NCBI RefSeq assembly: GCF_900199725.1
Contig: NZ_LT904904.1
Span: forward strand, 2,376,550 to 2,426,976
Direction: 5' to 3'
Source: Cytobacillus massiliigabonensis
Lineage (GTDB): Bacteria; Bacillota; Bacilli; Bacillales; Cytobacillaceae
Length of the DNA: 50,427 nucleotides
Shown: positions 1 through 8,072 of the stretch, one piece after another
Numbering within the stretch: position 1 is the stretch's first letter
Layout of the letters: the number at the start of each line of letters is the position of its first letter
Notes under the pieces: model-generated
The model's database searches: none
Seen by the model: the letters and a program-made list of their open reading frames with translations, nothing else
Told to the model about the DNA's origin: nothing
Made by a program: the position numbers and the translations under genes

Positions 1-729
1 AGTACGGAAGCCTGCATCCACTTTTTCTAATCCAAAATGATTAACTAGAAAATTGGGGAGGTATATGGTAAACGCAACGAACGATCCAAATGTAATAAAA
101 TAAAATAGGCTAAGAAGCCAAAGCTTAGGATTTTTATAGACACTTTTAAATTGCTGAGAAAAAATGGCATGGACTTTTTTCTCTTTGCGATCACCAAGTG
201 TAAAGTTTAAAAGTGCCACTAATATTAATAAGATGATATAAAATTGAATCGTTAAGCGCCATCCAAATGAATCAGCAAGGACAGGTGCTAAAAAAGATGT
301 TAGGGCTGTACCTATGTTACCCGCACCGTAGATTCCATTTACAAAGCCGTGTTTTTCTTTAGGATAATATTTAGGAAGAGAGGTGACTCCTACTGAAAAA
401 ACAGCTCCTCCGATTCCCACGAGCAGACCGCCAAGAATCAAAATGATAAAAGAGTTAGCCATGCTAATAATAAATACAGGCAAGATAAGGATGATAAAAC
501 TAATCGTAAAAATGGTTCTTGCTCCATATCTGTTTGTCCAGAATCCAATTGGTATTCGAAGGAGCGACCCTAGAATAACAGGCGTTGCGGTCACTAATGT
601 CATTTGATTGGCTGTAAGTGAAATATCAGCAGAAATATAGGGCATCAAAGACGAGAGAATGACCCAGACCATAAATCCTAGAACAAGACTGGATGTTTGC
701 AATGTTAACTGGAAATTTCCTTTCTGCAT
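1..729 (-). CDS. narK: Nitrate/nitrite transporter NarK, C-terminal part cut off by the window edge
   Basis: Membrane transporter of the NarK/NasA (NNP) branch of the major facilitator superfamily; moves nitrate in or nitrite out for nitrate respiration. The reading frame starts at an ATG at 729 behind an AAAGGAG site and stays open for 243 codons to the window edge, so about 40% of a usual 390-400 residue protein is missing. Visible are the glycine-rich helix GIGGAVFSVGVTSLPK (about 105-120) and the nitrate signature HGFVNGIYGAGNIG (about 127-140), both very close to what I remember of B. subtilis NarK. Nothing else from a nar cluster is visible. I found no convincing FNR-type site in its upstream region. 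Confidence 0.9.
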   Translation of the reverse strand, partial: MQKGNFQLTLQTSSLVLGFMVWVILSSLMPYISADISLTANQMTLVTATPVILGSLLRIPIGFWTNRYGARTIFTISFIILILPVFIISMANSFIILILGGLLVGIGGAVFSVGVTSLPKYYPKEKHGFVNGIYGAGNIGTALTSFLAPVLADSFGWRLTIQFYIILLILVALLNFTLGDRKEKKVHAIFSQQFKSVYKNPKLWLLSLFYFITFGSFVAFTIYLPNFLVNHFGLEKVDAGFRT

Positions 730-823
730 GATAAGCTCCTTTCTATTTATTCCTATTTGTAGTTTGCGTTTATGTACGCTTTTCATACTTATAACCGATT
801 TGTCCATACATTACACATATAAT

Positions 824-858
824 TAAAAAAATGCTTACTCCGCAGGCGGAATAAGCAT
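824..858 (-). terminator. Intrinsic terminator after cwlJ
   Basis: On the minus strand, 13-base arms at 831-843 and 846-858 with a single G-T pair form a stem that is followed by a run of T. It lies six bases past the cwlJ stop and separates cwlJ from narK. Confidence 0.85.
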
Positions 859-864
859 AAATGT

Positions 865-1293
865 TTAAAATGTATTGTAGACATTTTCACATTCAACAGC
901 TAATGGCTCATAAAAACAATGAAGTTTAAAACGGCCAACTAGGGGTTGATTGTACCAAGTTGGCGGACAATCCCCAGGAGGGCGGAAATACCATAAAGCA
1001 TATTTTGCTGGCCATGGTCTTTCACCTCTTACTGCACGACGAGCTAAACGTCTTTCACTTTCCCTTGGTCTTTGATAAAAATATCCCTTTTGAACGGCTT
1101 CAAAGGCATGAGGCTGATAGACCATATCTGGAATCGTTCTTAATCCTTTAAAATCAGAACAATTTGCTCGAATTCTATTAATGCCTACAGCACCGACAAG
1201 CATCATTCCTTGGATGCCTTCTCCTTCAGCCTCAGCCCGAAGCAATCTTGCTAATAAATCAATATCTGATTGATTATGTGCAACAACTGCCAT
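865..1293 (-). CDS. cwlJ: Spore cortex-lytic cell wall hydrolase CwlJ
   Basis: SleB/CwlJ-family hydrolase (Hydrolase_2 domain) that degrades spore cortex peptidoglycan during germination; in Bacillus it sits in the spore coat. The 142-residue product has the length of B. subtilis CwlJ and matches it from memory almost throughout: LLRAEAEGEG near 17-26, GINRIRANCSDFKGLRTI near 37-54, YQPHAFEAV, and the ending CENVYNTF. The conserved Glu in LLRAEAEGEG is the likely catalytic residue. No signal peptide, as expected for a coat protein. Start is the ATG behind GGTGGTGATT. It is a single gene with its own terminator; the gerQ partner common elsewhere is not in this window. It marks the organism as an endospore former. 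Confidence 0.93.
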   Translation of the reverse strand: MAVVAHNQSDIDLLARLLRAEAEGEGIQGMMLVGAVGINRIRANCSDFKGLRTIPDMVYQPHAFEAVQKGYFYQRPRESERRLARRAVRGERPWPAKYALWYFRPPGDCPPTWYNQPLVGRFKLHCFYEPLAVECENVYNTF

Positions 1294-1402
1294 GTAATCA
1301 CCACCAATGATGTTCTACAGTTAGCATATTGCTAAGGTTATGAAATGATGTTTGTCTAATTTAATTCCATATAGAGCTGAGTTCAAAAAACAGATCTGAT
1401 AA

Positions 1403-1849
1403 TTATTCCTTCGAAATTGAAACATTCAGTTCAATTTCCACATTTCCTTTTAATGCACGGGAAATCATGCATGAGGTTTCCGCTTTTTTTGCAAGTTTCA
1501 ATGCAAGCTCAGAATCTGCATCAGTCGCATCTGTTTTAAGAACAATGACTGGGCGGTGTATAATTTTTTTATAGGTAATAATGCCTTTAGTCACATCAAC
1601 TATACCAACAGACTCCATTGTTAAATCAACTTTTTCCAGCTTGCTGCGCTCCATCATCGCAGCTAACGTAATAATGTAACAAGTGGCAGCAGCTCCAAGC
1701 AGCATTTCATCTGGATTTGTTCCTATTCCCGGTCCATCCATTTCGGGCGGAATGGAAACCTTTGTTTTCAATTGTCCAGTTTCAATATTACCAACATCAT
1801 TGCGCAAGCCAGGCCAATGAGCTTTTAAAAGAAATTGATGTTCTGCCAT
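1403..1849 (-). CDS. OsmC/Ohr-family peroxiredoxin
   Basis: Cytoplasmic thiol peroxidase of the OsmC/Ohr superfamily, probably of the SACOL1771-like subgroup, reducing organic hydroperoxides. The two expected redox cysteines are present: Cys57 in AAATCYIITLAA and Cys127 in ETSCMISRAL. Length (148 aa) is normal. The ATG at 1849 has a strong AAGGAGG site seven bases upstream. It stands alone, transcribed away from exoA. The physiological substrate cannot be told from the sequence. Confidence 0.85.
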   Translation of the reverse strand: MAEHQFLLKAHWPGLRNDVGNIETGQLKTKVSIPPEMDGPGIGTNPDEMLLGAAATCYIITLAAMMERSKLEKVDLTMESVGIVDVTKGIITYKKIIHRPVIVLKTDATDADSELALKLAKKAETSCMISRALKGNVEIELNVSISKE

Positions 1850-2006
1850 GTAAATTCCTCCTTTTCTATAACTATAAACGATTTTTCTAAAAAATTCGCT
1901 TTATCATGTTTTCTTAAATCTATTAGGAATATCAAATATATGCATGAAAGAACGATCCATGTTAATCTAGTATTCTAATAGAATTTTTATAAGGAGTATT
2001 TCAACA

Positions 2007-2762
2007 ATGAAATTTGTTTCATGGAATGTGAATGGACTTAGAGCCTGTGTAAAGAAAGGCTTTTTAGATTATTTTAATAGTATTGATGCAGATATTTTTT
2101 GTATTCAGGAGTCAAAGCTTCAAGAGGGACAGATAGAACTGGACTTAGACGGCTACTACCAATTTTGGAATTATGCTTTGAAAAAAGGGTATTCTGGAAC
2201 GGCTATTTTTACTAAGAAAAAACCTCTTTCCGTTAAATATGGAGTAGGGGATAATGAGACTGAAAATGAAGGCAGAATTATTACGCTTGAGTTTGAAGAT
2301 TTTTACTTAGTAAATGTATATACTCCGAATTCGCAGAGGGATTTAGCCCGACTCTCGTATCGATTGGAATGGGAAGAAGAGCTTCGAATCTATCTCCAAG
2401 ACCTTGATCAATTAAAACCAGTTATTTATTGCGGGGATTTAAATGTCGCTCATCATGAAATTGATTTAAAAAATGCAAAATCTAATCATGGAAATTCCGG
2501 GTTTACAACGGAAGAACGGGGAAAGATGTCGATCCTATTGAATTCCGGTTTTGTTGATTCATTCAGGTATGTTTATCCTGATGCAGAGGGTGCATATACT
2601 TGGTGGTCCTACATGATGAAAGTTAGAGAAAGGAATATTGGCTGGCGGATCGATTATTTTATCGTTTCCGATCGATTAAAGAATTCGATTCAAGCGGCTG
2701 AAATCCACAGTGAAATTATGGGCAGTGATCACTGTCCGATTGTATTGGAAATGGAATTGTAG
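2007..2762 (+). CDS. exoA: Exodeoxyribonuclease III
   Basis: AP endonuclease / 3'-5' exonuclease of the ExoIII family, acting in base excision repair. The N-terminus MKFVSWNVNGLRA is the family hallmark. Metal-binding and catalytic residues are visible: Asn7, Glu35 in CIQESKL, the GDLNVAH motif near 143, and the terminal GSDHCPI with its Asp-His pair. The 251 residues fit the family. Start ATG follows ATAAGGAG. Single gene ending in a bidirectional terminator. Confidence 0.95.
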   Translation: MKFVSWNVNGLRACVKKGFLDYFNSIDADIFCIQESKLQEGQIELDLDGYYQFWNYALKKGYSGTAIFTKKKPLSVKYGVGDNETENEGRIITLEFEDFYLVNVYTPNSQRDLARLSYRLEWEEELRIYLQDLDQLKPVIYCGDLNVAHHEIDLKNAKSNHGNSGFTTEERGKMSILLNSGFVDSFRYVYPDAEGAYTWWSYMMKVRERNIGWRIDYFIVSDRLKNSIQAAEIHSEIMGSDHCPIVLEMEL

Positions 2763-2773
2763 AAATTTGATGT

Positions 2774-2816
2774 AACCAAAAAGAAAAGGCATCGTATGGA
2801 GCCTTTTCTTTTGGTG
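2774..2816. terminator. Bidirectional terminator between exoA and the ABC operon
   Basis: Arms at 2776-2790 and 2801-2814 pair over 14 bases with one bulged A, and A- and T-rich sides allow function in both directions. It serves exoA on plus and the converging ABC operon on minus. Confidence 0.85.
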
Positions 2817-3533
2817 TTAAGATTTTATGCTTAAATTTAGTTTTGTACATCTTTCAAGAGGACCGTTTCTCATAATGAAATAGGATAAGAAAATTAGAAG
2901 ACAAGAAATGCCAGCTAGAATATGAACAAAAGTAAGATGCTTGCTTATCATGAATTGGATGAATGGGCTAATTTCCCCAAAAGCTATATAAGAGATTGCA
3001 AGGATGAGAAGTATTGTTGCAGCAATCATAGTTCGTACTGTTCCAAAGTAATACCAGCAACTGCAAAGAAATAATCCGATACCGAAAAGAATGATCCCCC
3101 AAAGTAAATCGATCCAAGGATAGAGAAGGGGACTAGCTCCTTTTACTAAATCACCCATATGAATTAGTTTAGCTGAAATAATTTCCTTATTAGCTAAATA
3201 GTCAGTAAGTAAATAAAATGCATTCAAGATCAATGTGGTCATTAATAGAAATATTCCAGTGTTTGCTATTGTGCTAAGTAAAAACTGTTTTCTCGTACCG
3301 CCTAAAGAAATCGTATATTTATATGCTTTAGTGTATGCTAAGAAAGGATAGTACAAAAACAAGCTATAATAAGGTCCAAAGCTTGCGCCAACAGTAAATG
3401 TATCGTGTGATGCCAATATTTTTCCTATAATTAAATAGACAAGCGATAGGACAAGGGTTGCACCAGTCAATATATAAAACTGAATACGCAAATCTTCGAA
3501 AATGACACGGAAAGGTCCTTTAAATGTATTCAT
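2817..3533 (-). CDS. Membrane protein, permease partner of an ABC ATPase
   Basis: Integral membrane protein of 238 aa with about six hydrophobic segments (near 18-37, 52-67, 88-108, 138-160, 166-190, 199-219). The length and position after a GntR regulator and an ABC ATPase match the YhcEFG/YtrABC type of export system of Bacillus, so this is most likely the membrane-spanning half. Its start overlaps the ATPase stop by four bases (ATGA), implying translational coupling. The substrate is unknown; systems of this architecture are often involved in cell-envelope stress or peptide-antibiotic response, which is inference here. Confidence 0.7.
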   Translation of the reverse strand: MNTFKGPFRVIFEDLRIQFYILTGATLVLSLVYLIIGKILASHDTFTVGASFGPYYSLFLYYPFLAYTKAYKYTISLGGTRKQFLLSTIANTGIFLLMTTLILNAFYLLTDYLANKEIISAKLIHMGDLVKGASPLLYPWIDLLWGIILFGIGLFLCSCWYYFGTVRTMIAATILLILAISYIAFGEISPFIQFMISKHLTFVHILAGISCLLIFLSYFIMRNGPLERCTKLNLSIKS

Positions 3534-4408
3534 TTACCTTTTGCCTCCTTATTTCTCTTTGTAATATTAACAAGATAGTCCTGTAGAGGTGCTTTCTCAA
3601 TATTGATATTCAATTGGACTGCTCTAGAGATCCATTCATCATTGAACGGTTCATCTAACATGACACTCATCTGATTGCCTAATTTACGCTGATCTAAGAT
3701 TCTGCTGCGGGCAGTTAGAGGTTCGATTGAAGACACATCACCAGTTAATATGATTCCGAGCATTTTTATCTTTTCTGTCTCATCATATTGAGTAATCGTT
3801 TGCTTATCGACAATAGCAATTTTTTCACATATTGGTTCTATTTCATCAATATGGTGGGAGGATAAAATAAATAAACGTGGATGTTCTTCATACGTATCAA
3901 GCAGCGCATCGTAAAAAACCTTTCTCATATATGCATCGAGGCCATTTGTTGGTTCATCCATAATCGTAATGGGTGATTTACAGGCTAATCCAATCACCAT
4001 CGTTGTCATTGTCTGCATCCCTTTTGAAAAACTTTTTATTCGTTTTCTTCTTGGCAGTTCGAACATTTCAACAAGTTCATCTGCTAAATGATGATCCCAG
4101 TTCTCATTGAAATAGGAAGCGAATCGAAGTGCATCGTTCACATTCCAAAATTCAGAAAATGGGTGATTTTCTTGCATATAGCTAATGTATTTCATACTGT
4201 TGCTATTATTATAAGGTGATGCATTATGCACAAGTATTTGACCAGTATCAGGCTTTTCTTGACCGGAAAGCAGTTTCATTAACGTTGTTTTCCCTGCACC
4301 ATTTCTTCCCCATAATCCGACAATGATTGGTTCTTCCTCAAGTAAATTGACATTTGTAAGCGCAGGCGTATTTCCATATGAAAACGATAAGTTCTTTACA
4401 TTAATCAT
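3530..4408 (-). CDS. ABC transporter ATP-binding protein
   Basis: ABC ATPase of 292 aa. Walker A is GRNGAGKTT (34-42), the signature is SKGMQ (128-132) in place of the usual LSGGQ, Walker B and the following D-loop are ITIMDEPTNGLD (147-158), and the switch His is in SSHHIDEI (His185 or His186). The C-terminal 80 residues form the accessory region typical of YtrB/YhcG-like ATPases. Middle gene of a GntR-ATPase-permease operon; its start overlaps the regulator by eight bases. It should energise the membrane protein encoded immediately downstream. Confidence 0.88.
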   Translation of the reverse strand: MINVKNLSFSYGNTPALTNVNLLEEEPIIVGLWGRNGAGKTTLMKLLSGQEKPDTGQILVHNASPYNNSNSMKYISYMQENHPFSEFWNVNDALRFASYFNENWDHHLADELVEMFELPRRKRIKSFSKGMQTMTTMVIGLACKSPITIMDEPTNGLDAYMRKVFYDALLDTYEEHPRLFILSSHHIDEIEPICEKIAIVDKQTITQYDETEKIKMLGIILTGDVSSIEPLTARSRILDQRKLGNQMSVMLDEPFNDEWISRAVQLNINIEKAPLQDYLVNITKRNKEAKGK

Positions 4409-4769
4409 TGGAATCCTCCTTAATAAAATAAATAATCTCCTCTTCCGTTAAATGAATCCGTTTTGCTTCATCTAACATGGGCTGAACAAACTGCTTATAA
4501 AAATCCTGTTTGCGTTTCGCAAGCAATGTCTTTTTGGCACCTTCTGCAACAAACATTCCAACACCCCTTTGTTTAAATACGAGACCAGCATCTACAAGGA
4601 TTGCTAAACCTTTTTGTGCAGTTGCTCGATTGATTTGATAGAATTTTGAAAGCTCAGTAGTCGATACGACTTGATCTCCTTCTTTTAACTGTCCATCAAC
4701 GATATCATCAGCAATCATATCTGCAATTTGCTGGAAAATTGGTTTTGAATCATCAAAAGTAGATTTCAC
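4401..4769 (-). CDS. GntR-family regulator, YtrA/YhcF type
   Basis: Short GntR-family repressor (122 aa) with an N-terminal winged helix-turn-helix (about 8-75: PIFQQIADMIADDI, then STTELSKFYQINRATAQKG) and only about 40 further residues, the layout of the YtrA subfamily. It starts at GTG behind AGAAGGAGA. It heads the operon with the ABC ATPase and membrane protein and probably represses it by binding the 26-bp palindrome just upstream. The ligand is unknown. Confidence 0.85.
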   Translation of the reverse strand: MKSTFDDSKPIFQQIADMIADDIVDGQLKEGDQVVSTTELSKFYQINRATAQKGLAILVDAGLVFKQRGVGMFVAEGAKKTLLAKRKQDFYKQFVQPMLDEAKRIHLTEEEIIYFIKEDSND

Positions 4770-4800
4770 AGTTCTCTCCTTCTTTTTTAATATTGTTGGT

Positions 4801-4826
4801 TAGTTGATTACTTGTGTAATCAACTA
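4801..4826 (-). promoter_or_regulatory. Palindromic operator in the GntR operon promoter
   Basis: Two perfect 11-base arms, TAGTTGATTAC and GTAATCAACTA, flank a four-base centre. On the minus strand a promoter can be read as TTTTCA, 17 bases, TTATAG, whose -10 box abuts and partly overlaps the palindrome. This suits a repressor site for the YtrA-type GntR protein encoded directly downstream. Confidence 0.75.
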
Positions 4827-4943
4827 TAACATATTTGGATAATATTTGAAAAGTTTTTTTTACAGAAAAAAAGAAAATGGGGGAAAGGATGAATTATGAC
4901 GTTAAACGAGCTAGAATACAGGAAATATATAGTTGGCATATTT

Positions 4944-4974
4944 AATAATAAAAGGCATCACCATATGTGATGCC
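4944..4974 (-). terminator. Terminator after the Crp/Fnr gene
   Basis: GGCATCAC and GTGATGCC arms (4954-4974) followed on the minus strand by TTTTATTATT. It closes the metal operon (HMA, ATPase, Crp/Fnr). Confidence 0.8.
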
Positions 4975-4983
4975 CATGTTTGT

Positions 4984-5673
4984 TCATATATTTCGTAATT
5001 GATCCAATTCCAAAAGTTTAATATTTTTTTGCCCAGATAAGATGAGAAAGCCTTGCTCCTGAAATTCAGCTAGTTTGCGGCTAATACTTTCAGGTGTTGT
5101 TCCGAGATAGGAGGCAAGCTCTTTTTTGCTTAAGGGAAGGGTAAAGCTAAGGGAGCCTTCTTTTTCTGCCTGGTTTACAAGATAAGATGCTGTTCGCTTT
5201 TCAACATCCTTAGAAGTAAGATCGCTGACTAGTTTTTCCACATTCAAGAGGCGTTTACTAAATTCATCAAGCAGTTTTAAGGAAATGGATGGCCATTTCA
5301 AAAGAAATGCCTGTAAATCCTGCTGCCGCATGATACATATTTCTGTGTTTTCCATTGTTCCTGCATAATGGTCAAACGTACTCTTAGAAAAAAGGGAAAG
5401 CTCACCCATGAAATCTCCAGGTTCCATGATGCGAATGAGCTGTTCTTTTCCTGTTTCTGAAAGGTAATAAATTTTCACACGACCACGATGAAGAATATAC
5501 ATATAATCAGAATTCTCTCCGGCTTCATAAATAATTTCACCGCGAGAAAATTTTTTCATATGTGTAGTTTTTACGATCTCCTTCATCTCATCTTGCTTTA
5601 AATGATTAAATATAGGGACTGCTGAGATACAAAGCTGATTTTTCTCGTCCTCTACGTGTCTGCAGCTGCTCAA
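4984..5673 (-). CDS. Crp/Fnr-family transcriptional regulator
   Basis: Cytoplasmic DNA-binding regulator of 229 aa: cyclic-nucleotide-binding-like beta roll (about 18-135, with GDFMGELSLF) followed by a winged helix (about 165-225). The recognition helix reads TTPESISRKL; the E-x-x-S-R pattern is the one used by E. coli FNR to read TTGAT. Cysteines are at 4, 15 and 113, fewer than the four that hold the FNR iron-sulphur cluster, so oxygen sensing by such a cluster is doubtful. It starts at TTG, two bases past the ATPase stop, behind AAAAGGGTG. Last gene of the HMA-ATPase operon; a matching FNR-type box lies upstream of that operon, suggesting self-regulation. Confidence 0.85.
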   Translation of the reverse strand: MSSCRHVEDEKNQLCISAVPIFNHLKQDEMKEIVKTTHMKKFSRGEIIYEAGENSDYMYILHRGRVKIYYLSETGKEQLIRIMEPGDFMGELSLFSKSTFDHYAGTMENTEICIMRQQDLQAFLLKWPSISLKLLDEFSKRLLNVEKLVSDLTSKDVEKRTASYLVNQAEKEGSLSFTLPLSKKELASYLGTTPESISRKLAEFQEQGFLILSGQKNIKLLELDQLRNI

Positions 5674-5675
5674 TT

Positions 5676-7574
5676 TTATGCACCCTTTTCTGATAGGAAT
5701 ACAGAAGCTATTTGTTTTTGCTCTGTTCTTTTGTCTTTATTATATCTTACAAGTCGAATGGCGTTAACAATGACAATAAGGACGCTTAATTCATGAATCA
5801 GCATACCCGAAGCTAGGAAAACTTTTTTAAATAAAACACCTGCAAGGAGAAGGAGAACGGTGCCAACAGCAAAATAAGTATTTTGCTTCATGTTTCTGAC
5901 TGTTGATTTTGCAAGCTTACGTGCTTGAGGGAGACGATCCAGTCTGTCGGACATTAAGACAACATCTGCCGTTTCCATTGCAACATCAGTGCCAGCTCCA
6001 CCCATTGCAATACCGATATCTGCAGCGGCAATAGCAGGCGCATCATTAATTCCATCCCCAACCATTGCCACACGATAGCCAGCTTGCTGGAATTCCTTAA
6101 GCTTTACAACCTTATCATCTGGAAGCATTTCAGCCATAACGTAATCGATGCCAAGCTGATTTCCGACAAGTGCAGCCGTATGAGGATTATCACCGGTAAG
6201 CATAATCACCTTTTTAATTCCATCTGATTTCAGATTTCTAATGGTTTCCTTTGCTTCTGACCGGATTTGATCGGCAATGGAAATAATACCGCATAATTCG
6301 TTGTTAAAAGCGGCGAAGATGACTGTGTTACCCAACTTTTCACTTTTTAGAGCAGCTCTTTCCATTTCTTTTGAAATATAAATTTCCTCCTTATGCATAA
6401 GCTTTCGATTCCCTATAGCAAATGTCTGTTCATTTACAATACCAGTAATTCCTAACCCTTTAATAATTTCAGCTTCGGATGGTTTATCAATAATAGGAAG
6501 ATTCCTTTTTATTGCTTCTTGAACGATTGTTTGACCTAGATGGTGTTCAGATACTGTTTCTGCAGCTGCAGCAAGCTGCAAGAATTTATTTTCCTGCATT
6601 GTATAAGTGAATATAGAGATTACCTCGGGCTGCCCCTTTGTTAATGTACCGGTTTTATCAAAAATCACTGCATCTATACGAGCTAAATTCTCAATTATTT
6701 CTCCGCTTTTTATAAGGATGCCATTTTTGGCCCCATTTCCAATTCCAGCAACTATGGAAACAGGGGCAGAGATAACTAGTGCACCCGGACAGGCAATCAC
6801 GAGAAAGGTAAGTGTTAATTCAAAGTCTCTCGTGAATATCAGGACAAAAATTGAGAAGATTACAATTGCTGGTGTATAAAAATGGGCAAATTTCTCTACG
6901 AATTTCTGTGTCTTAGCTTTCGAGTCCTGTGCTTCTTCAACAAGCTCAATAATCTTGGCAAAGGTTGTGTCCTCTCCAACTTTATCTGCTATCACTTCGA
7001 TATACCCGTTATCAACGATTGTTCCAGTAAAAACATAATCCTCCGTACTTTTTTTAACAGGTACGGGTTCGCCAGTAATAGCAGCCTCGTTAATAAATGC
7101 CTGACCGGATATTACTTCTCCATCAACTGCAACCTTGTCTCCGGATTGGAAAAGAACATGATCACCTTTTCGTAGATCATTAAGCGGCAAATTGATTGTT
7201 TGTTCGTTTCGTATCACCTTTGCCTCAAGCGGTGCCAGATCCATTAATGATTTTAAGGATGAGCGAGTTTTCTCAAATGTGCGTGTCTCAAGTAATGCAC
7301 CGAATAGAAATAAAAAAGTCACTGCAGCTGATTCGATGTATTCCCCAATGAATATTGCTCCAATAACGGCAATCGTTACAAGCAATTCAATACTGAAAGT
7401 TTTCATGCGGGCAGACTGGAGTGCTTTAATCATAATTGGAATTCCGGCAATAAAAGTTGAAGTAAGTAAAATGGCATTTTTAAGAGTTGTAAGATTGAAT
7501 ATATGAAATATAAATGCTGCTAATAGCAAAATAGCAGTGATAGAGACAATGAATGACCTTTTTTTATTTGACAA
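5676..7574 (-). CDS. Heavy-metal P1B-type ATPase with CPG motif
   Basis: Metal-transporting P-type ATPase (about 632 aa) of the CadA/ZntA group, lacking its own N-terminal HMA domain. Seen: TGEPVPV in the actuator domain, DKTGTLTKG phosphorylation site (Asp about 306), GDGINDAPA, and eight likely membrane helices. Two key sites deviate: the membrane metal site is CPG (about 262-264) instead of CPC, and the nucleotide-binding HP dipeptide is HH in SEHHLG. The last helix has HELSVLIVIVNAIRL. I prefer a TTG start at 7574, six bases after GAGGTG, over an ATG at 7634 that would overlap the upstream HMA gene by 50 bases. Metal specificity cannot be assigned safely. Confidence 0.88.
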   Translation of the reverse strand: MSNKKRSFIVSITAILLLAAFIFHIFNLTTLKNAILLTSTFIAGIPIMIKALQSARMKTFSIELLVTIAVIGAIFIGEYIESAAVTFLFLFGALLETRTFEKTRSSLKSLMDLAPLEAKVIRNEQTINLPLNDLRKGDHVLFQSGDKVAVDGEVISGQAFINEAAITGEPVPVKKSTEDYVFTGTIVDNGYIEVIADKVGEDTTFAKIIELVEEAQDSKAKTQKFVEKFAHFYTPAIVIFSIFVLIFTRDFELTLTFLVIACPGALVISAPVSIVAGIGNGAKNGILIKSGEIIENLARIDAVIFDKTGTLTKGQPEVISIFTYTMQENKFLQLAAAAETVSEHHLGQTIVQEAIKRNLPIIDKPSEAEIIKGLGITGIVNEQTFAIGNRKLMHKEEIYISKEMERAALKSEKLGNTVIFAAFNNELCGIISIADQIRSEAKETIRNLKSDGIKKVIMLTGDNPHTAALVGNQLGIDYVMAEMLPDDKVVKLKEFQQAGYRVAMVGDGINDAPAIAAADIGIAMGGAGTDVAMETADVVLMSDRLDRLPQARKLAKSTVRNMKQNTYFAVGTVLLLLAGVLFKKVFLASGMLIHELSVLIVIVNAIRLVRYNKDKRTEQKQIASVFLSEKGA

Positions 7575-7584
7575 ATTAAACACC

Positions 7585-7812
7585 TCAGCTTTCTGATTCT
7601 TTCTTTGATAATACGGGATAGCCAAGCTTTTCAATCATTGTATGAAGCTTTCTCACATCCGTTTTTGTTTCATCGAATTCTGTTTTTACTTTACTAGAGT
7701 GAAAGAGGACTTTAGCTTTATGAACACCTTCCTGTTTGTTTAATGTTCCCTCAATCTTTTTAATGCATGATGGACAAGTAAGTGTCTCTAATTGATAGAT
7801 GGCAGTTTTCAT
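7585..7812 (-). CDS. Small HMA-domain metal-binding protein
   Basis: A 75-residue heavy-metal-associated (HMA) domain protein, CopZ-like in size. The metal-binding loop is TCPSC (residues 12-16), followed by the GVHKAKVLF and MIEKLGYPV segments of the ferredoxin-like fold. It starts at ATG after CAGGAGG. It is the first gene of the operon with the P1B ATPase, whose stop/start spacing is 10 bases; it probably delivers the metal or stands in for the missing N-terminal HMA domain of the ATPase. Confidence 0.88.
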   Translation of the reverse strand: MKTAIYQLETLTCPSCIKKIEGTLNKQEGVHKAKVLFHSSKVKTEFDETKTDVRKLHTMIEKLGYPVLSKKESES

Positions 7813-7856
7813 TGTTCGTTTTCCTCCTGAAATGTAATAGTATCCTTTTGTCTATA

Positions 7857-7898
7857 TTCTAGAAGGAGAGAGTGGAGTATTCCTTGATGTATATCAAG
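7857..7898 (-). promoter_or_regulatory. FNR-type box and promoter of the HMA/ATPase/Crp operon
   Basis: Perfect FNR-type palindrome TTGAT-GTAT-ATCAA at 7884-7897, flanked by C and G so that the symmetry extends to 16 bases. On the minus strand a -10-like TAGAAT at 7862-7857 would put the box centre near -41.5, the classical activator position. The E-x-x-S-R recognition helix of the Crp/Fnr protein encoded by the third gene fits this sequence. The -10 assignment is weaker than the box. Confidence 0.7.
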
Positions 7899-8072
7899 AT
7901 ATAGAAAGTTAAATTATTTTTTAGTAACGATTATTTATTAGAAATAATCGATTAAATTTTCTGAATAATCATTGTTTTAATACTAAAAATATGTTAGATT
8001 TTTATAAATGAAGCAGAAACTTCATGAAATATATCAATAAAGTACAAACTTCATTTTGATAGGTGAGTAAAA

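Noticed and set aside
741..830. Search for an FNR/Crp site upstream of narK
   Set aside because: The best candidate (TGTGT...GGACA on the minus strand) matches neither TGTGA-N6-TCACA nor TTGAT-N4-ATCAA well enough.
6607..7506. Three plus-strand frames of about 90-105 codons
   Set aside because: They are antisense to the P1B ATPase gene, whose motifs are intact, and have no ribosome sites.
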